Shown piece after piece: positions 19,806 to 28,061 of a stretch of 64,000 nucleotides of DNA (within the stretch, counting starts at the first letter, position 1; every line of letters starts with the position of its first letter). The position numbers were made by a program, and so were the translations under genes. The notes beneath the pieces are model-generated. The model saw only the letters and a program-made list of their open reading frames with translations. It was not told the DNA's origin and ran no database searches. Source of the stretch: Acidipropionibacterium sp. (GTDB taxonomy: Bacteria > Actinomycetota > Actinomycetes > Propionibacteriales > Propionibacteriaceae); contig JALCLH010000001.1 in assembly GCA_022647765.1 (NCBI GenBank), positions 124,001 through 188,000 of the forward strand, in the 5' to 3' direction.

Positions 19806-20604
19806 CGCGACCGCGTCCCCTTCCTCGCCAGCCAGATGGCGGCCAGCACGCATGCGCCCACTCCGATGATCCAGCCCCACAGGCCCTCGCTCACCGGGCC
19901 GATGCCGCCCAGGGCGAATCCGCCGTCGGAGGGCTGGGCATGGGTCGCGTTGAGGTAGCCGATGATCGCCTTGACGTCCTGGTCGGTCATGGTGCCCGAG
20001 GCGAAGACCGGCATCTGCTGGGGGCCGGTGCGCATCGCCTCATAGATGTGCTTGCCCGAGGTGTTCATCAGGGAGGGGGCGTAGGAGCCGTTCGGCAGGG
20101 CGCCGCCGCGCCCCTCGATGTTGTGGCAGGCCGAGCAGTTGGTGCGGAACAGCTCGCCGCCACGGGCGATCTGTTCGGCGGTGAGTCCCGCGGTCGAGTA
20201 CTGCTCGGCGTCGGGAATCCTCGGGCCGGGCGACAGGCTGGCGACATAGGCGGCCACCTGGTCGACCTCTCGGAGGTGAAGGTCGTCCTCTTCTGCGGGG
20301 CCTGGGCCTCCGGGCGGGCCATCGGCATCCGGCCGGTGCCCATCTGGAAGTCCACCGAGGCGGCGCCGACGCCGGCCAGACTCGGACCCTGGGTGGTTCC
20401 GTCGCCGTTCATCCCATGGCAGGACGAGCAGTTCGTCTCGAAGATCTCCTTGCCGGCGGCCACCTGGCTGGAGACATTCGTGTCGGCGCTGCTGGAGGCC
20501 GACGGGCTGATCAGGGCGTAGACGCTGCCGACCAGTACCAGTGCCAACAGCAGCAGCAGAGGCTTGGCCGCCGGGTGTCGCCGTCGCGTGGAGAGGAACC
20601 TCAC
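19802..20604 (-). CDS. qcrC: Dihaem cytochrome c subunit QcrC (frameshifted once)
   Basis: Cytochrome cc subunit that replaces a soluble cytochrome c in actinobacteria. It has an N-terminal anchor (about 15-33), the first haem site CSSCH (about residues 59-63), the second site CSACH, and a C-terminal helix (WGWIIGVGACVLAAIWLA). The frame breaks near 20262-20268: the upstream frame reads TFTSE, the downstream one EVDQVAAYVASL. One missing base restores a 267-residue protein. Both haem motifs and membrane anchors are intact on either side, so a sequencing deletion is likeliest. Confidence 0.9.
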
Positions 20605-20633
20605 TGGATCGACCTTTCTTGAGTGGCGGGTGG

Positions 20634-21368
20634 TCAGCGCACGATGTAGACGACCGTGAACAGGATGATCCAGATCACGTCGACGAAGTGCCAGTAGTAG
20701 GACACCACCATCGCCGTCACCGCCTGCTCATGGGTGAAGGTCCGTGCCAGGTAGGTGCGCCCGAGGGTGAACAGGAAGGCGATCAGCCCGCCGAAGACGT
20801 GCAGCGCGTGGAAGCCGGTGGCCAGGAAGAACGCCGAGAAGTAGACGTTCGAGGAGATCGTGTGGCCGTCGATGATGAGGGTGGCGTACTCCCCGGCCTG
20901 TCCGGCCATGAAGACGGCGCCCATCACGAAGGTGAGGGTGTACCACTCGCGCATTCCCCACGAGGTGATCGAGGCCAGGCCCTTCGAGCGGCGCACCCGG
21001 CCGTGCTCGGCGGCGTGCACCCCCATCTGGCAGGCCACCGAGGAGAGCACCAGGATCAGCGTGTTCACCGAGGAGTAGGGCACGTCCAGGTGGGCGGACT
21101 CGACCTGCCAGAGGGTCGGCGTGCCGGGAGCGGCGGCCGCGCTGGTGGTCTGGCGGATCATGAAGTACGCGGCGAACAGCGCCGCGAAGAACATCAGCTC
21201 GCTGGCCAGCCAGACCCAGACTCCCATCGGCAGGAGATCGGGACGGCCGGTGGGCGCCTTGAGTCGTGATGGGGCGATCGGATGGATGGCGCCAGTCGGT
21301 CGCGCGGATGTCTGCGATGAAGTGGCCACGGGCTCATTATGTCGGGAATCGTCCGATTGGTCATGCAT
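20634..21368 (-). CDS. ctaE: Cytochrome c oxidase subunit III
   Basis: Protein of 244 residues with five membrane helices and the subunit III hallmarks WLASELMFFAALFAAYF, AGQAGEY and FHALHVFGG...YYWHFVDVIWI. It is the first gene of ctaE-qcrC-qcrA-qcrB, 29 bp before qcrC. The start is uncertain: ATG at 21368 or the in-frame GTG 13 codons later; neither has a good Shine-Dalgarno. As in other actinobacteria it sits beside trpD, here divergently. Confidence 0.95.
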   Translation of the reverse strand: MHDQSDDSRHNEPVATSSQTSARPTGAIHPIAPSRLKAPTGRPDLLPMGVWVWLASELMFFAALFAAYFMIRQTTSAAAAPGTPTLWQVESAHLDVPYSSVNTLILVLSSVACQMGVHAAEHGRVRRSKGLASITSWGMREWYTLTFVMGAVFMAGQAGEYATLIIDGHTISSNVYFSAFFLATGFHALHVFGGLIAFLFTLGRTYLARTFTHEQAVTAMVVSYYWHFVDVIWIILFTVVYIVR

Positions 21369-21578
21369 TAGCGCGATGAAAGATCGGCCCGTGCCTTCCG
21401 GCCGGGTCGGGCGGTACCTGCTCGACGCCGGCAGCCGGGGCGATACGATGCCTCCCGAAGGGTGCGAGAGGCAGTTCTGACCCCAGATCGCCGGTCCCGA
21501 GCTCCTTCACCGAACCGCACCCGACGGGATTCCCGGATTTCACCGTCGGCGCACACATCGAGCCCCATAGGACGTGTC

Positions 21579-21987
21579 ATGAGCGAAGATCAGAAGGGTG
21601 GGACGCCGACCCTCAAAGTGCTGGTGTACTCCGACGACCGCCGTGTTCGCGAACAGGTGAGGCTGGCGCTGGGCACCCGAATAGCCGGGGATCTGCCCGA
21701 GGTCGAGACGGTCGACGTGGCCACCCAGAACGCTGCCGTGCACGCCGTCGACTCGGGCGGCTACGACGTCCTGATCGCTGACGGGGAGGCAGGTGCCCAG
21801 CGGGGGAATGGGCCTGTGCCACCAACTCAAGGATGAGGTGGCGGACTGCCCGCCGGTGGTCCTGCTCGTGGCGCGCACCGCCGATGCCTGGCTGGCCAGC
21901 TGGTCGCGCGCCGATGCCATATCCACTCATCCCGTCGATCCGGTCGAGCTGCCCCGGATCGTCGCCGACGTCGTTCGCGCAGCCTGA
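21579..21987 (+). CDS. Degenerate response-regulator receiver protein (frameshifted once)
   Basis: Single-domain receiver-like protein of about 135 residues with acidic SDD near the N-terminus and IADGE at the phospho-acceptor position. The conserved Lys near the C-terminus is replaced (THPVDP), so it may not be phosphorylated normally. The two halves lie in different frames and join near 21791-21793 if one G of GGCAGGTGCC is extra (409 nt = 3n+1). It ends 11 bp before trpD and its stop overlaps the trpD Shine-Dalgarno, so they are probably co-transcribed. No sensor kinase is nearby. Confidence 0.65.
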
Positions 21988-21998
21988 AGGAGACCCGA

Positions 21999-23075
21999 AT
22001 GTCGACCGACACCCTCACCAGCTGGACCCCGCACCTGGCCCTGATCTGCTGACCAGCCTGGTGGTCGGCACCGATATGGATCAGGCCACCGCCGCGTGGG
22101 CGATGGACCAGGTGCTCTCCGGTGACCTCACTCCGGTTCAGATCGCCGGTTTCGCGGTGGCGCTGAGGGCGAAGGGGGAGACGGTCGACGAGCTGGCCGG
22201 GATGGCCGAGGGGATGCTTGGGGCGCGCCACCCCGGTGGATCTCGATCGTGAGACGGTCGATGTGGTCGGCACCGGCGGGGACCGCGCCAACACCGTCAA
22301 CATCTCGACGATGGCGGCGGTCGTGGCCTCGGCGGCCGGTGCCCGCGTCGTCAAGCACGGCAACCGCGCCGCCAGTTCGGCCTGTGGCACGGCGGACTGC
22401 CTGGAGGCGCTGGGTCTTGTTCTGACTGTGCCGCCGGCCCGTGAGCCGGAGGTGCTGGACGCCGCCGGCATCGCCTTCCTGTTCGCTCCGCTCTACCACG
22501 CCTCGCTGCGCTTCGCCGGGCCCGCCCGCAAGGAGCTCGGCATCCAGACCACCTTCAACCTGCTGGGCCCGCTCACCAACCCGGCCCGGCCGGCCGCCGA
22601 CGCGATCGGTCTCGCAGATCTGCGGATGGCTCCGCTGGTGGCCGAGGTGCTCACCCGGCGCGGTGCCCGGGGTCTGGTCTTCCACGGCGGCGACGGGCTG
22701 GATGAGCTCACCACCACCACCGACTCGTCCATCTGGCTGTTCCGCGACGGCCGGCTGGTGACGACCACTCTCGACCCGCTCGATCTGGGACTGGCCCGGG
22801 CCGACCCCGACTCCCTGGTCGGCGGGGACCCCGAGCACAACGCCCAGGTGGTCCGAGACCTGCTGGACGGGCAGACCGGGCCGGTGCGCGACATCGTGCT
22901 GCTCAACGCCGCCGCCACTCTGCTCGCCTTCGACGGGCCCGATCTGGACGCCCCGCTGGTCGACCAGTTCGCCGTCCGCCTGGAGCGGGCCGCCGAGGCC
23001 GTCGATTCCGGCAAGGCGCGGGAGCACCTGTCCAACTGGATCGACACGACCAGGCGGGTGTCCCCGGAGGCCTGA
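21999..23075 (+). CDS. trpD: Anthranilate phosphoribosyltransferase TrpD (two compensating frameshifts)
   Basis: Second step of tryptophan synthesis: anthranilate + PRPP to phosphoribosylanthranilate. Motifs are DVVGTGGDRANTVNIST, KHGNRAASSACGTAD, GIQTTFNLLGPLTNP and LVFHGGDGLDE. ATG at 21999 follows AAGGAG at a 6-nt gap. Two frame breaks are needed: near 22040-22046 (one base missing in GGCCCTG, before DLLTSLVVGTD) and near 22215-22222 (one base extra in ATGCTTGGGGC, before GRATPVDLD). They cancel, leaving 1,077 nt = 358 residues, the normal length. That supports sequencing indels rather than decay. Confidence 0.9.
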
Positions 23076-23114
23076 GTTCCGGGGTGCTGCGTCGCAGAGG
23101 TGTGTGTCGCGGCG

Positions 23115-23825
23115 TCAGGCCAGCGCCAGCGCGGCCCACGGGCCCAGCCACAGCGCCGGTCCGTAGCCGAAGGCCGAGCCCCACGGCGAGGGTCTGATCC
23201 TGCGCACCAGCCAGCTGGCGACGCCGAGCACCGCCCCCGCCAGGGCGGACGCCATCAGGGCCACCAGCCAGGGGTCGACTCCCAGCACGGCCGCCACCGA
23301 TCCGGTACCGGCGGCCAGCCTCACATCCCCGAACCCGATCCCGGCGCGCAGCCGCCAGACCAGCCAGAAGGGTACCGAGGCGACCAGGCCCAGCCCGGCC
23401 CAGATCAGCGGCTCGATGATGGCGGACCCGGTGACCAGGACGCCGATCACGGCGGCGGCGATCCCCTCGGCCAGGGACCATCGCCACAACCTCAACGGCA
23501 GGAAGGTGGTGGCCTGGTCCACCGCCACCAGGGTCAGCACCGAGCCGGCCCACACCCACCAGAGGGCCCGGCCGTGCGCAGGCACCAGGGTGCAGGCCGC
23601 CCCGGCGGCGATCGCCAGGATCGCGACCGCGGCGACTCTCGGCGGCGTCACCAGATCGCGGTAGCGCGGTTTGGCGGCCACCACCTCTCCGCCCACCTCC
23701 TCGGGGTCGGGCTCGGGCAGCCGGGGGACCAGGATCAGCAGATGGGTGAGGGCCAGGCCGAGGGCGACCGCCGAGCCCAGGGCGGCGTGCAGGGCCGCGG
23801 GATCGAGTATCGCGTCGGGGATCAT
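23115..23825 (-). CDS. A24 family prepilin peptidase-like membrane protein
   Basis: Protein of 236 residues with about seven membrane helices. The two aspartates of the type IV prepilin peptidase family are present: AVDQATTFLP and the GxGD site GIGFGDVRLAAG. There is no zinc-binding N-terminal methyltransferase domain, as in small CpaA/TadV-type enzymes. The start overlaps the stop of the upstream HTH-like gene by 1 nt. No pilin or Tad/pilus assembly gene lies in the window, so its substrates are elsewhere or unknown. Confidence 0.83.
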   Translation of the reverse strand: MIPDAILDPAALHAALGSAVALGLALTHLLILVPRLPEPDPEEVGGEVVAAKPRYRDLVTPPRVAAVAILAIAAGAACTLVPAHGRALWWVWAGSVLTLVAVDQATTFLPLRLWRWSLAEGIAAAVIGVLVTGSAIIEPLIWAGLGLVASVPFWLVWRLRAGIGFGDVRLAAGTGSVAAVLGVDPWLVALMASALAGAVLGVASWLVRRIRPSPWGSAFGYGPALWLGPWAALALA

Positions 23826-24358
23826 CAGCAGGCCTCCTCACCCTCGGTGTCTCGTTCGATGCCTGGTTCGTCCTCTGCATCATCGTCCATGCAGGTCCAC
23901 AGCCGATGGCTCTGGCAGGCCGCCCGGGTGCGCAGCCGCACCATCTCGCTGCACTGGCGGGCCCGGCCGGTGGCCAGCGCGATCATCTCGTCGCGGCCGA
24001 TTCCCAGCTCTGCGGCCAGCCGGGTCTCCGGGACGCCGGCCGTCAGCAGGGCTGCGATCCGGGTGGCCGTACCGCGGGCGGAGACCTGGCACTGGCCGAG
24101 GGCTCTGAGGGAGCGTGGGTCCAGACGGAGGAGGCGGCGGGCGTCGCGGGCGCGGATACGGCTCAGCGGCCGGCCGGCGCCGAGCAGTCGTTCCACGGTG
24201 AGGGGCGAGACGCCGGCGGCCAGGGCCAGGACCCGCCAGGGCAGGCCGGTCGCGGTGAGGAGCTGGCGCAGATGGGCGCCGAAGCCGAGGGTGGGAACCC
24301 ACCGGTAGTCGGCGTCGTGAGTGTCGGTGGTGGTTGTGGTTGTGGTTGCGGTTGTCAT
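23825..24358 (-). CDS. HTH-like protein coupled to the prepilin peptidase, unknown function
   Basis: Protein of 177 residues starting with a poly-Thr run (MTTATTTTTTT) and containing two stretches that look like helix-turn-helix units (LPWRVLALAAGVSPLTVERLLG and VPETRLAAELGIGRDEMIALATG), then a Cys-containing acidic tail (CSEM...TRAACQ...LWTCMDDD). An upstream ATG at 24421 would add 21 residues. A DNA-binding role is a guess from the repeats. The stop overlaps the prepilin peptidase ATG (TGATG). The 239-bp divergent gap to the lipoprotein gene holds no clear feature. Confidence 0.55.
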   Translation of the reverse strand: MTTATTTTTTTDTHDADYRWVPTLGFGAHLRQLLTATGLPWRVLALAAGVSPLTVERLLGAGRPLSRIRARDARRLLRLDPRSLRALGQCQVSARGTATRIAALLTAGVPETRLAAELGIGRDEMIALATGRARQCSEMVRLRTRAACQSHRLWTCMDDDAEDEPGIERDTEGEEAC

Positions 24359-24597
24359 GGTGGTGCCCCCGTCTGTGGCGTTGGGGTCCTGGTGGCCCCT
24401 CTTCACCCACAACAGGTGCATCGAGACCCCCGAAGTGTGACGGGTGGGCCGGAATCTGTCTGGAATCTCTCGTGTGTCCCCGGGGGCTGTGGACAACGGG
24501 GGGACGCCGTGTGAGGTGACTCACAGCAGGGCGGGTTTTCCACAGGTTTGGTGGTGGTTACTGGCGCTGGAGTGGACTGCGTTGTCAGGATGCGGCA

Positions 24598-25209
24598 ATG
24601 AATCGGCGAATGGTGGCGACCGCGATGGCGCTCGTGATGATCGGCTCGGGCCTGACCGCGTGCGGAAGCAACTCCGATGCGGGCCCGGCGCCATCGGCCG
24701 GTGTCTCCGCAGGATCCCCAGCGACCGTGACGTCGACGCCGACTCCAACACCACACGTGAGTCCCACCCCGAACTCGACACCGAGTCCGTCCGAGAACGC
24801 CCTCTTCCTCGAGGCCAAGGACGTTCACCAGAAGTACCTGGATCAAGTGTTGAAGTTGGAAAAGGCCGGGGGAGCAGATGATCTTCCAGCCGATCTTCAA
24901 GTACTCGTGACCGGTCAATACAAAAGAGATGTTGAGGATTCGTATAGGAAGTTAAAAAGTCTTGGTACGCGAGCTGATGAAGACTCCGTATTCCGGGTTC
25001 TATGGGTTCGTGAATCTCCGGTATGGGGGACTGGGGTCGTTGCTATCCGTGCATGCGTTGACGCATCAGATGTAGTTTTTCAGGACAAGAACGGTAATAC
25101 AGCCGGGCATGGCGGCACTAGACAGGATGACTTGGAGTTCACTCGGTCTGGAAGTCGGCTTGTGATATTCGACGGCGACTCGAAGAGAGTTGAGAGATGC
25201 TCAAAATAG
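24598..25209 (+). CDS. Secreted lipoprotein, unknown function
   Basis: Protein of 203 residues with a lipoprotein signal (lipobox LTAC, Cys about 22), a Thr/Pro/Ser-rich linker (TPTPTPHVSPTPNSTPSPS) and a soluble domain. From about 24,830 onward the DNA is visibly richer in A/T than its neighbours (runs such as GAAGTTGGAAAAG and GTTAAAAAG), suggesting foreign origin. The stop overlaps the start of the next secreted protein by 13 nt, so they form a pair. No family recognised. Confidence 0.7.
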   Translation: MNRRMVATAMALVMIGSGLTACGSNSDAGPAPSAGVSAGSPATVTSTPTPTPHVSPTPNSTPSPSENALFLEAKDVHQKYLDQVLKLEKAGGADDLPADLQVLVTGQYKRDVEDSYRKLKSLGTRADEDSVFRVLWVRESPVWGTGVVAIRACVDASDVVFQDKNGNTAGHGGTRQDDLEFTRSGSRLVIFDGDSKRVERCSK

Positions 25210-26150
25210 TTCGCGTTTCGATGGTTCTCCTCTTGAGTGCTCTCCTGATGACTGGAGTCGCAACGTCGTCAGCAGTGGCCGATGTTGACATCGTAGGCGG
25301 ACCTGATGGGCTGGGCGTACGGGCGACCGAGTCGCGGTCTTCTGGTGAGAGGGGTACTTCGGGCGCCGGATCCGGATCGGGGTCGAGGGACTCCCGGCCG
25401 TTCAGACACTCCGGAACATCGGGAAACTCCGGCTCGTCTGGACTGTCCGGGGCGACGGGATCCCGGACACAGCACACCGACCCGGACGCCAGATTCCGGC
25501 AGTTCGCCATCACCCTCATGACCAGCCCCAACGGCCTCGGCGATCCCACATGCACCCTGCTGGGCATGTGCAACCCCTGCCTCCTACCCGACTCACTCCC
25601 CAGCTGCCACACCGACCACACCCAAGCCCAGCCCGCCGCACCAGCAGCCGGAGCCCCCGCCCAGAACAGAACACCCACCCCCGACCAGATCCGCACCTGG
25701 GCCGTCACCGCCGCCACCACGATCCACCTGCCCAACCCGGCAATCGGTGTGGCACCCGACCCGACGGTCAACCAATGGAAGATCGTGGCCGTCGGCCAAC
25801 CCCTGTGGCTGTCCGACACCACACCCGACACCGTCACCTCCACCATCACCCAGCACGGCATCACGATCTCGATCACCGCCCGGCGCACCCGGGTCAGCTT
25901 CAACACGGGAGAAGCCACCATCTCCTGCACCACCATGACCCCACGACCCGCCACCGCCGACCCCAGGGCCACCTCGCCCGACTGCGGCTACGCCTACCAG
26001 CGCAAAGGGAATCGCACGGTCACCGCCACGGCGTCGTGGCGGATCTTGTGGTCGGCGTCGGGCCAGTCGGGCACCGTGGCGATGACCCGGTCGTCCAGCA
26101 GGACGCTGCCGGTGCGGGAGTTGATCGCGGTCAACGTCCGCCCCTCCTGA
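25197..26150 (+). CDS. Secreted low-complexity protein, unknown function
   Basis: Protein of 317 residues with a signal peptide (VLLLSALLMTGVATSSAVA-D). A Ser/Gly-rich region follows (about 45-90, TSGAGSGSGSRDS...SGTSGNSGSSGLSG). Next come a Cys-bearing segment (PTCTLLGMCNPCLLPDSLPSC) and a C-terminal domain ending SRTLPVRELIAVNVR. It overlaps the preceding lipoprotein gene, implying coupled synthesis and possibly a cell-surface pair. An imperfect palindrome lies just downstream. I do not recognise the family. Confidence 0.68.
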   Translation: MLKIVRVSMVLLLSALLMTGVATSSAVADVDIVGGPDGLGVRATESRSSGERGTSGAGSGSGSRDSRPFRHSGTSGNSGSSGLSGATGSRTQHTDPDARFRQFAITLMTSPNGLGDPTCTLLGMCNPCLLPDSLPSCHTDHTQAQPAAPAAGAPAQNRTPTPDQIRTWAVTAATTIHLPNPAIGVAPDPTVNQWKIVAVGQPLWLSDTTPDTVTSTITQHGITISITARRTRVSFNTGEATISCTTMTPRPATADPRATSPDCGYAYQRKGNRTVTATASWRILWSASGQSGTVAMTRSSSRTLPVRELIAVNVRPS

Positions 26151-26184
26151 ATCGCCAGTCCCGCCCACACAAGCACCGGCCCTT

Positions 26185-26258
26185 CCCACGAGGCGCCCGT
26201 TCCTCCACCAGACGCCTCATGCATCGGGCGCCTCGTGGAGGAAGAGGCGCCTCGTCGG
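26185..26258. repeat. Imperfect palindrome with dispersed GGCGCCTCGTGGAGGA motif
   Basis: Two arms of about 37 nt, symmetrical around ATGCAT (26219-26224), match at roughly 30 positions. The right arm contains GGCGCCTCGTGGAGGA (26227-26242), shared with 47912-47927. It begins 35 bp after the secreted-protein stop, so it may terminate transcription, or it is a dispersed REP-like element. The rest of the 203-bp gap before the aminotransferase shows nothing else. Confidence 0.65.
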
Positions 26259-26353
26259 AACAGGGGGGACGGGGGAGTCGCACTGTGTGGTAGTCATCGT
26301 CAGGTGGCCCCCTCCTGGGCCAGTGCTTCACGATCGCCGGACGAGAAGAAGTC

Positions 26354-26490
26354 ATGATGAAGAAATCTGCGACTCTCAAGATCAACGAACAGATGCAGGA
26401 ATATGCCCGCAAAGGCGTCCCGGTGGTCAATCTGGGATTCGGGGAGGCGGGCCTTCCGGTCCTGCCGGTGTTCCGGGAGCTGGTCGCTGC
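26354..26490 (+). pseudogene. Class I/II aminotransferase, 5' fragment interrupted by IS66-type element
   Basis: Encodes MMKKSATLKINEQMQEYARK... up to ELVAA, the N-terminus of a PLP-dependent aminotransferase; the element supplies a premature TAA three bases inside. GAGAAGAAG precedes the ATG. Joining 26354-26490 to 28062-29169 gives exactly 415 codons in one frame (including the stop), so the gene was intact before insertion. The element reads in the same direction as the gene. Confidence 0.9.
26483..26490. repeat. Target-site duplication (left copy) of the IS66-type element
   Basis: GTCGCTGC, repeated exactly at 28054-28061 on the other side. An 8-bp duplication is characteristic of IS66-family transposition. 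Confidence 0.95.
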
Positions 26491-28053
26491 GTAACTGTTC
26501 AGGTGGTCGGGTCGGGGTCGTGACCGGCTGATCCGCGTCTCTCGGCGTGTCGCTGCCCGGGCGTCGCGCTTGCCCGGCACACCATTGACCATGGCGACCA
26601 GACGAAGGCCCACCTACGACGAGCTCACCGAGCTCGTGGCCTCCCAAGCCGCCCAGATCACCACGATGAAGGCCGATCACGCCGCCGAGGTCGCAGCCCT
26701 CACCACCCAGATCACGGCGTTGAACGCCCGGATCGCCGACCTGGAACGCCAACTCCAGTCCTCCTCCCGCAACTCCTCGAAACCCCCCTCGAGCGACGGC
26801 CTGGCCGCACCCGCCCCGAAATCGTTGCGCACCCGGACCGGGCGCACGCCCGGGGGCCAGCACGGCCACACCGGCACCACCCTGCGACAGACCGACCACC
26901 CCGACCATGTGATCGTCCACGCCCCCGGCCACTGTCCGGACTGCGGAGGGGCCCTCGACGAATCCTGCGACACCGGTGCGGTGGCCCGGCAGGTCGTCGA
27001 ACTCCCGCCCCTGCGCGCGATCGTCACCGAACACCGCCTGATCACCCGCCGGTGCGCCTGCGGGCATCAGACCACCGCGCCGGCACCGGCCGGAGTGAAC
27101 GCCCCGGTCCAGTACGGGCCCCGCGCGAAAGCCATAATGGTCTACCTGACCGCCGGCCAGCACGTGGCCATCGCCCGGACCGCCACGACCATGTCCGACC
27201 TGCTCGGCATCCCGGTGGCAACCGGCTCGGTGGCCGCGGCCCTCGCCGCGGCCGGGGACCAGCGCCTGGACGGATTCATGGAGACCATCGGGGCCGCTAT
27301 CTCCTCCGCCCCTGTGGTCCATGCCGATGAGACCGGGCTGAGAGTCGCCGGCACACTGCACTGGGTCCACTCGGCCTCCACACCGGGCCACTCGCACCTG
27401 AGCGTGCACCCCCAGCGGGGCCGGGCGGCGATGGACGCCGCCGGTGTCCTGCCCCAGGTCACCGGGGTCCTGGTTCATGATGCGTGGTCGCCCTACGACG
27501 GTTTCGGGGATGCCGATCATCAGTTGTGCGCCGCGCACGTGCTGCGCGAGTTGATCGCGGTGATCGACTACCACGCCGCGCATGATCCACCGGACTCGTT
27601 CTGCTGGGCCCAGCAAGTGTTGGACGCGCTGCTGGTGCTGATCCACGATCCCGACGCAGCCGCCGGGGATGTGGATGCGGGGGTTTTGGCCGCCCAGCGC
27701 CGCCTCATCGTGGATGCCGCGATACTGGGTGCCCAGTCGCTGGTGGCGGGGAAGGTCGGCAGGAAGCATCGTGCCCTGGCCCGGCGGATCGGTGCTCGGA
27801 TCGATGATTACCTGCGGTTCGCCACCGTGGAGGGCCTGCCGCCGGACAATAATGCGGCTGAGCGCGAGGTGCGGATGGTGAAGGTCCATCAGAAGGTGTC
27901 GGGGTGTTACCGCAGCCTGCCGGGTGCGACCCGGTTCGTGCGCCTGCGCTCGTACCTGGCTACGGCGGCCAAGCAGTCACGCAACGGTTTCGGGGTCCTG
28001 GTCGACCTGTTCGACGGGCATCCGTGGATGCCCGCCACCACCTGAACAGTTAC
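26491..28053 (+). mobile_element. IS66-family insertion sequence, 1,563 bp, single-gene (ISBst12-like) type
   Basis: Ends are 17-bp perfect inverted repeats beginning GTAACTGTTCAGGTGGT (26491-26507 and the complement at 28037-28053), starting with the GTAA typical of IS66. It is flanked by the 8-bp duplication GTCGCTGC. Only a TnpC-type transposase is present; tnpA and tnpB of the larger IS66 elements are absent, as in the ISBst12 subgroup. The perfect repeats and duplications point to a recent insertion. Confidence 0.95.
26591..28045 (+). CDS. IS66-family transposase (TnpC type)
   Basis: Transposase of 484 residues. An N-terminal coiled coil (about 10-60) leads to SSRNSSKPPSSDG, the usual IS66 leader. 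A zinc-finger-like region follows (CPDCGG...CACG), then the DDE catalytic domain with HADETGL, HDAWSPY and the C-terminal NNAAEREVRMVKVHQKVSG block. The frame is complete with no frameshift, so it could be active. The stop codon lies inside the right inverted repeat. ATG at 26591 (MATRRRPTYDEL) is preferred over an upstream start. Confidence 0.93.
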   Translation: MATRRRPTYDELTELVASQAAQITTMKADHAAEVAALTTQITALNARIADLERQLQSSSRNSSKPPSSDGLAAPAPKSLRTRTGRTPGGQHGHTGTTLRQTDHPDHVIVHAPGHCPDCGGALDESCDTGAVARQVVELPPLRAIVTEHRLITRRCACGHQTTAPAPAGVNAPVQYGPRAKAIMVYLTAGQHVAIARTATTMSDLLGIPVATGSVAAALAAAGDQRLDGFMETIGAAISSAPVVHADETGLRVAGTLHWVHSASTPGHSHLSVHPQRGRAAMDAAGVLPQVTGVLVHDAWSPYDGFGDADHQLCAAHVLRELIAVIDYHAAHDPPDSFCWAQQVLDALLVLIHDPDAAAGDVDAGVLAAQRRLIVDAAILGAQSLVAGKVGRKHRALARRIGARIDDYLRFATVEGLPPDNNAAEREVRMVKVHQKVSGCYRSLPGATRFVRLRSYLATAAKQSRNGFGVLVDLFDGHPWMPATT

Positions 28054-28061
28054 GTCGCTGC
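28054..28061. repeat. Target-site duplication (right copy)
   Basis: GTCGCTGC, identical to 26483-26490. Confidence 0.95.
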
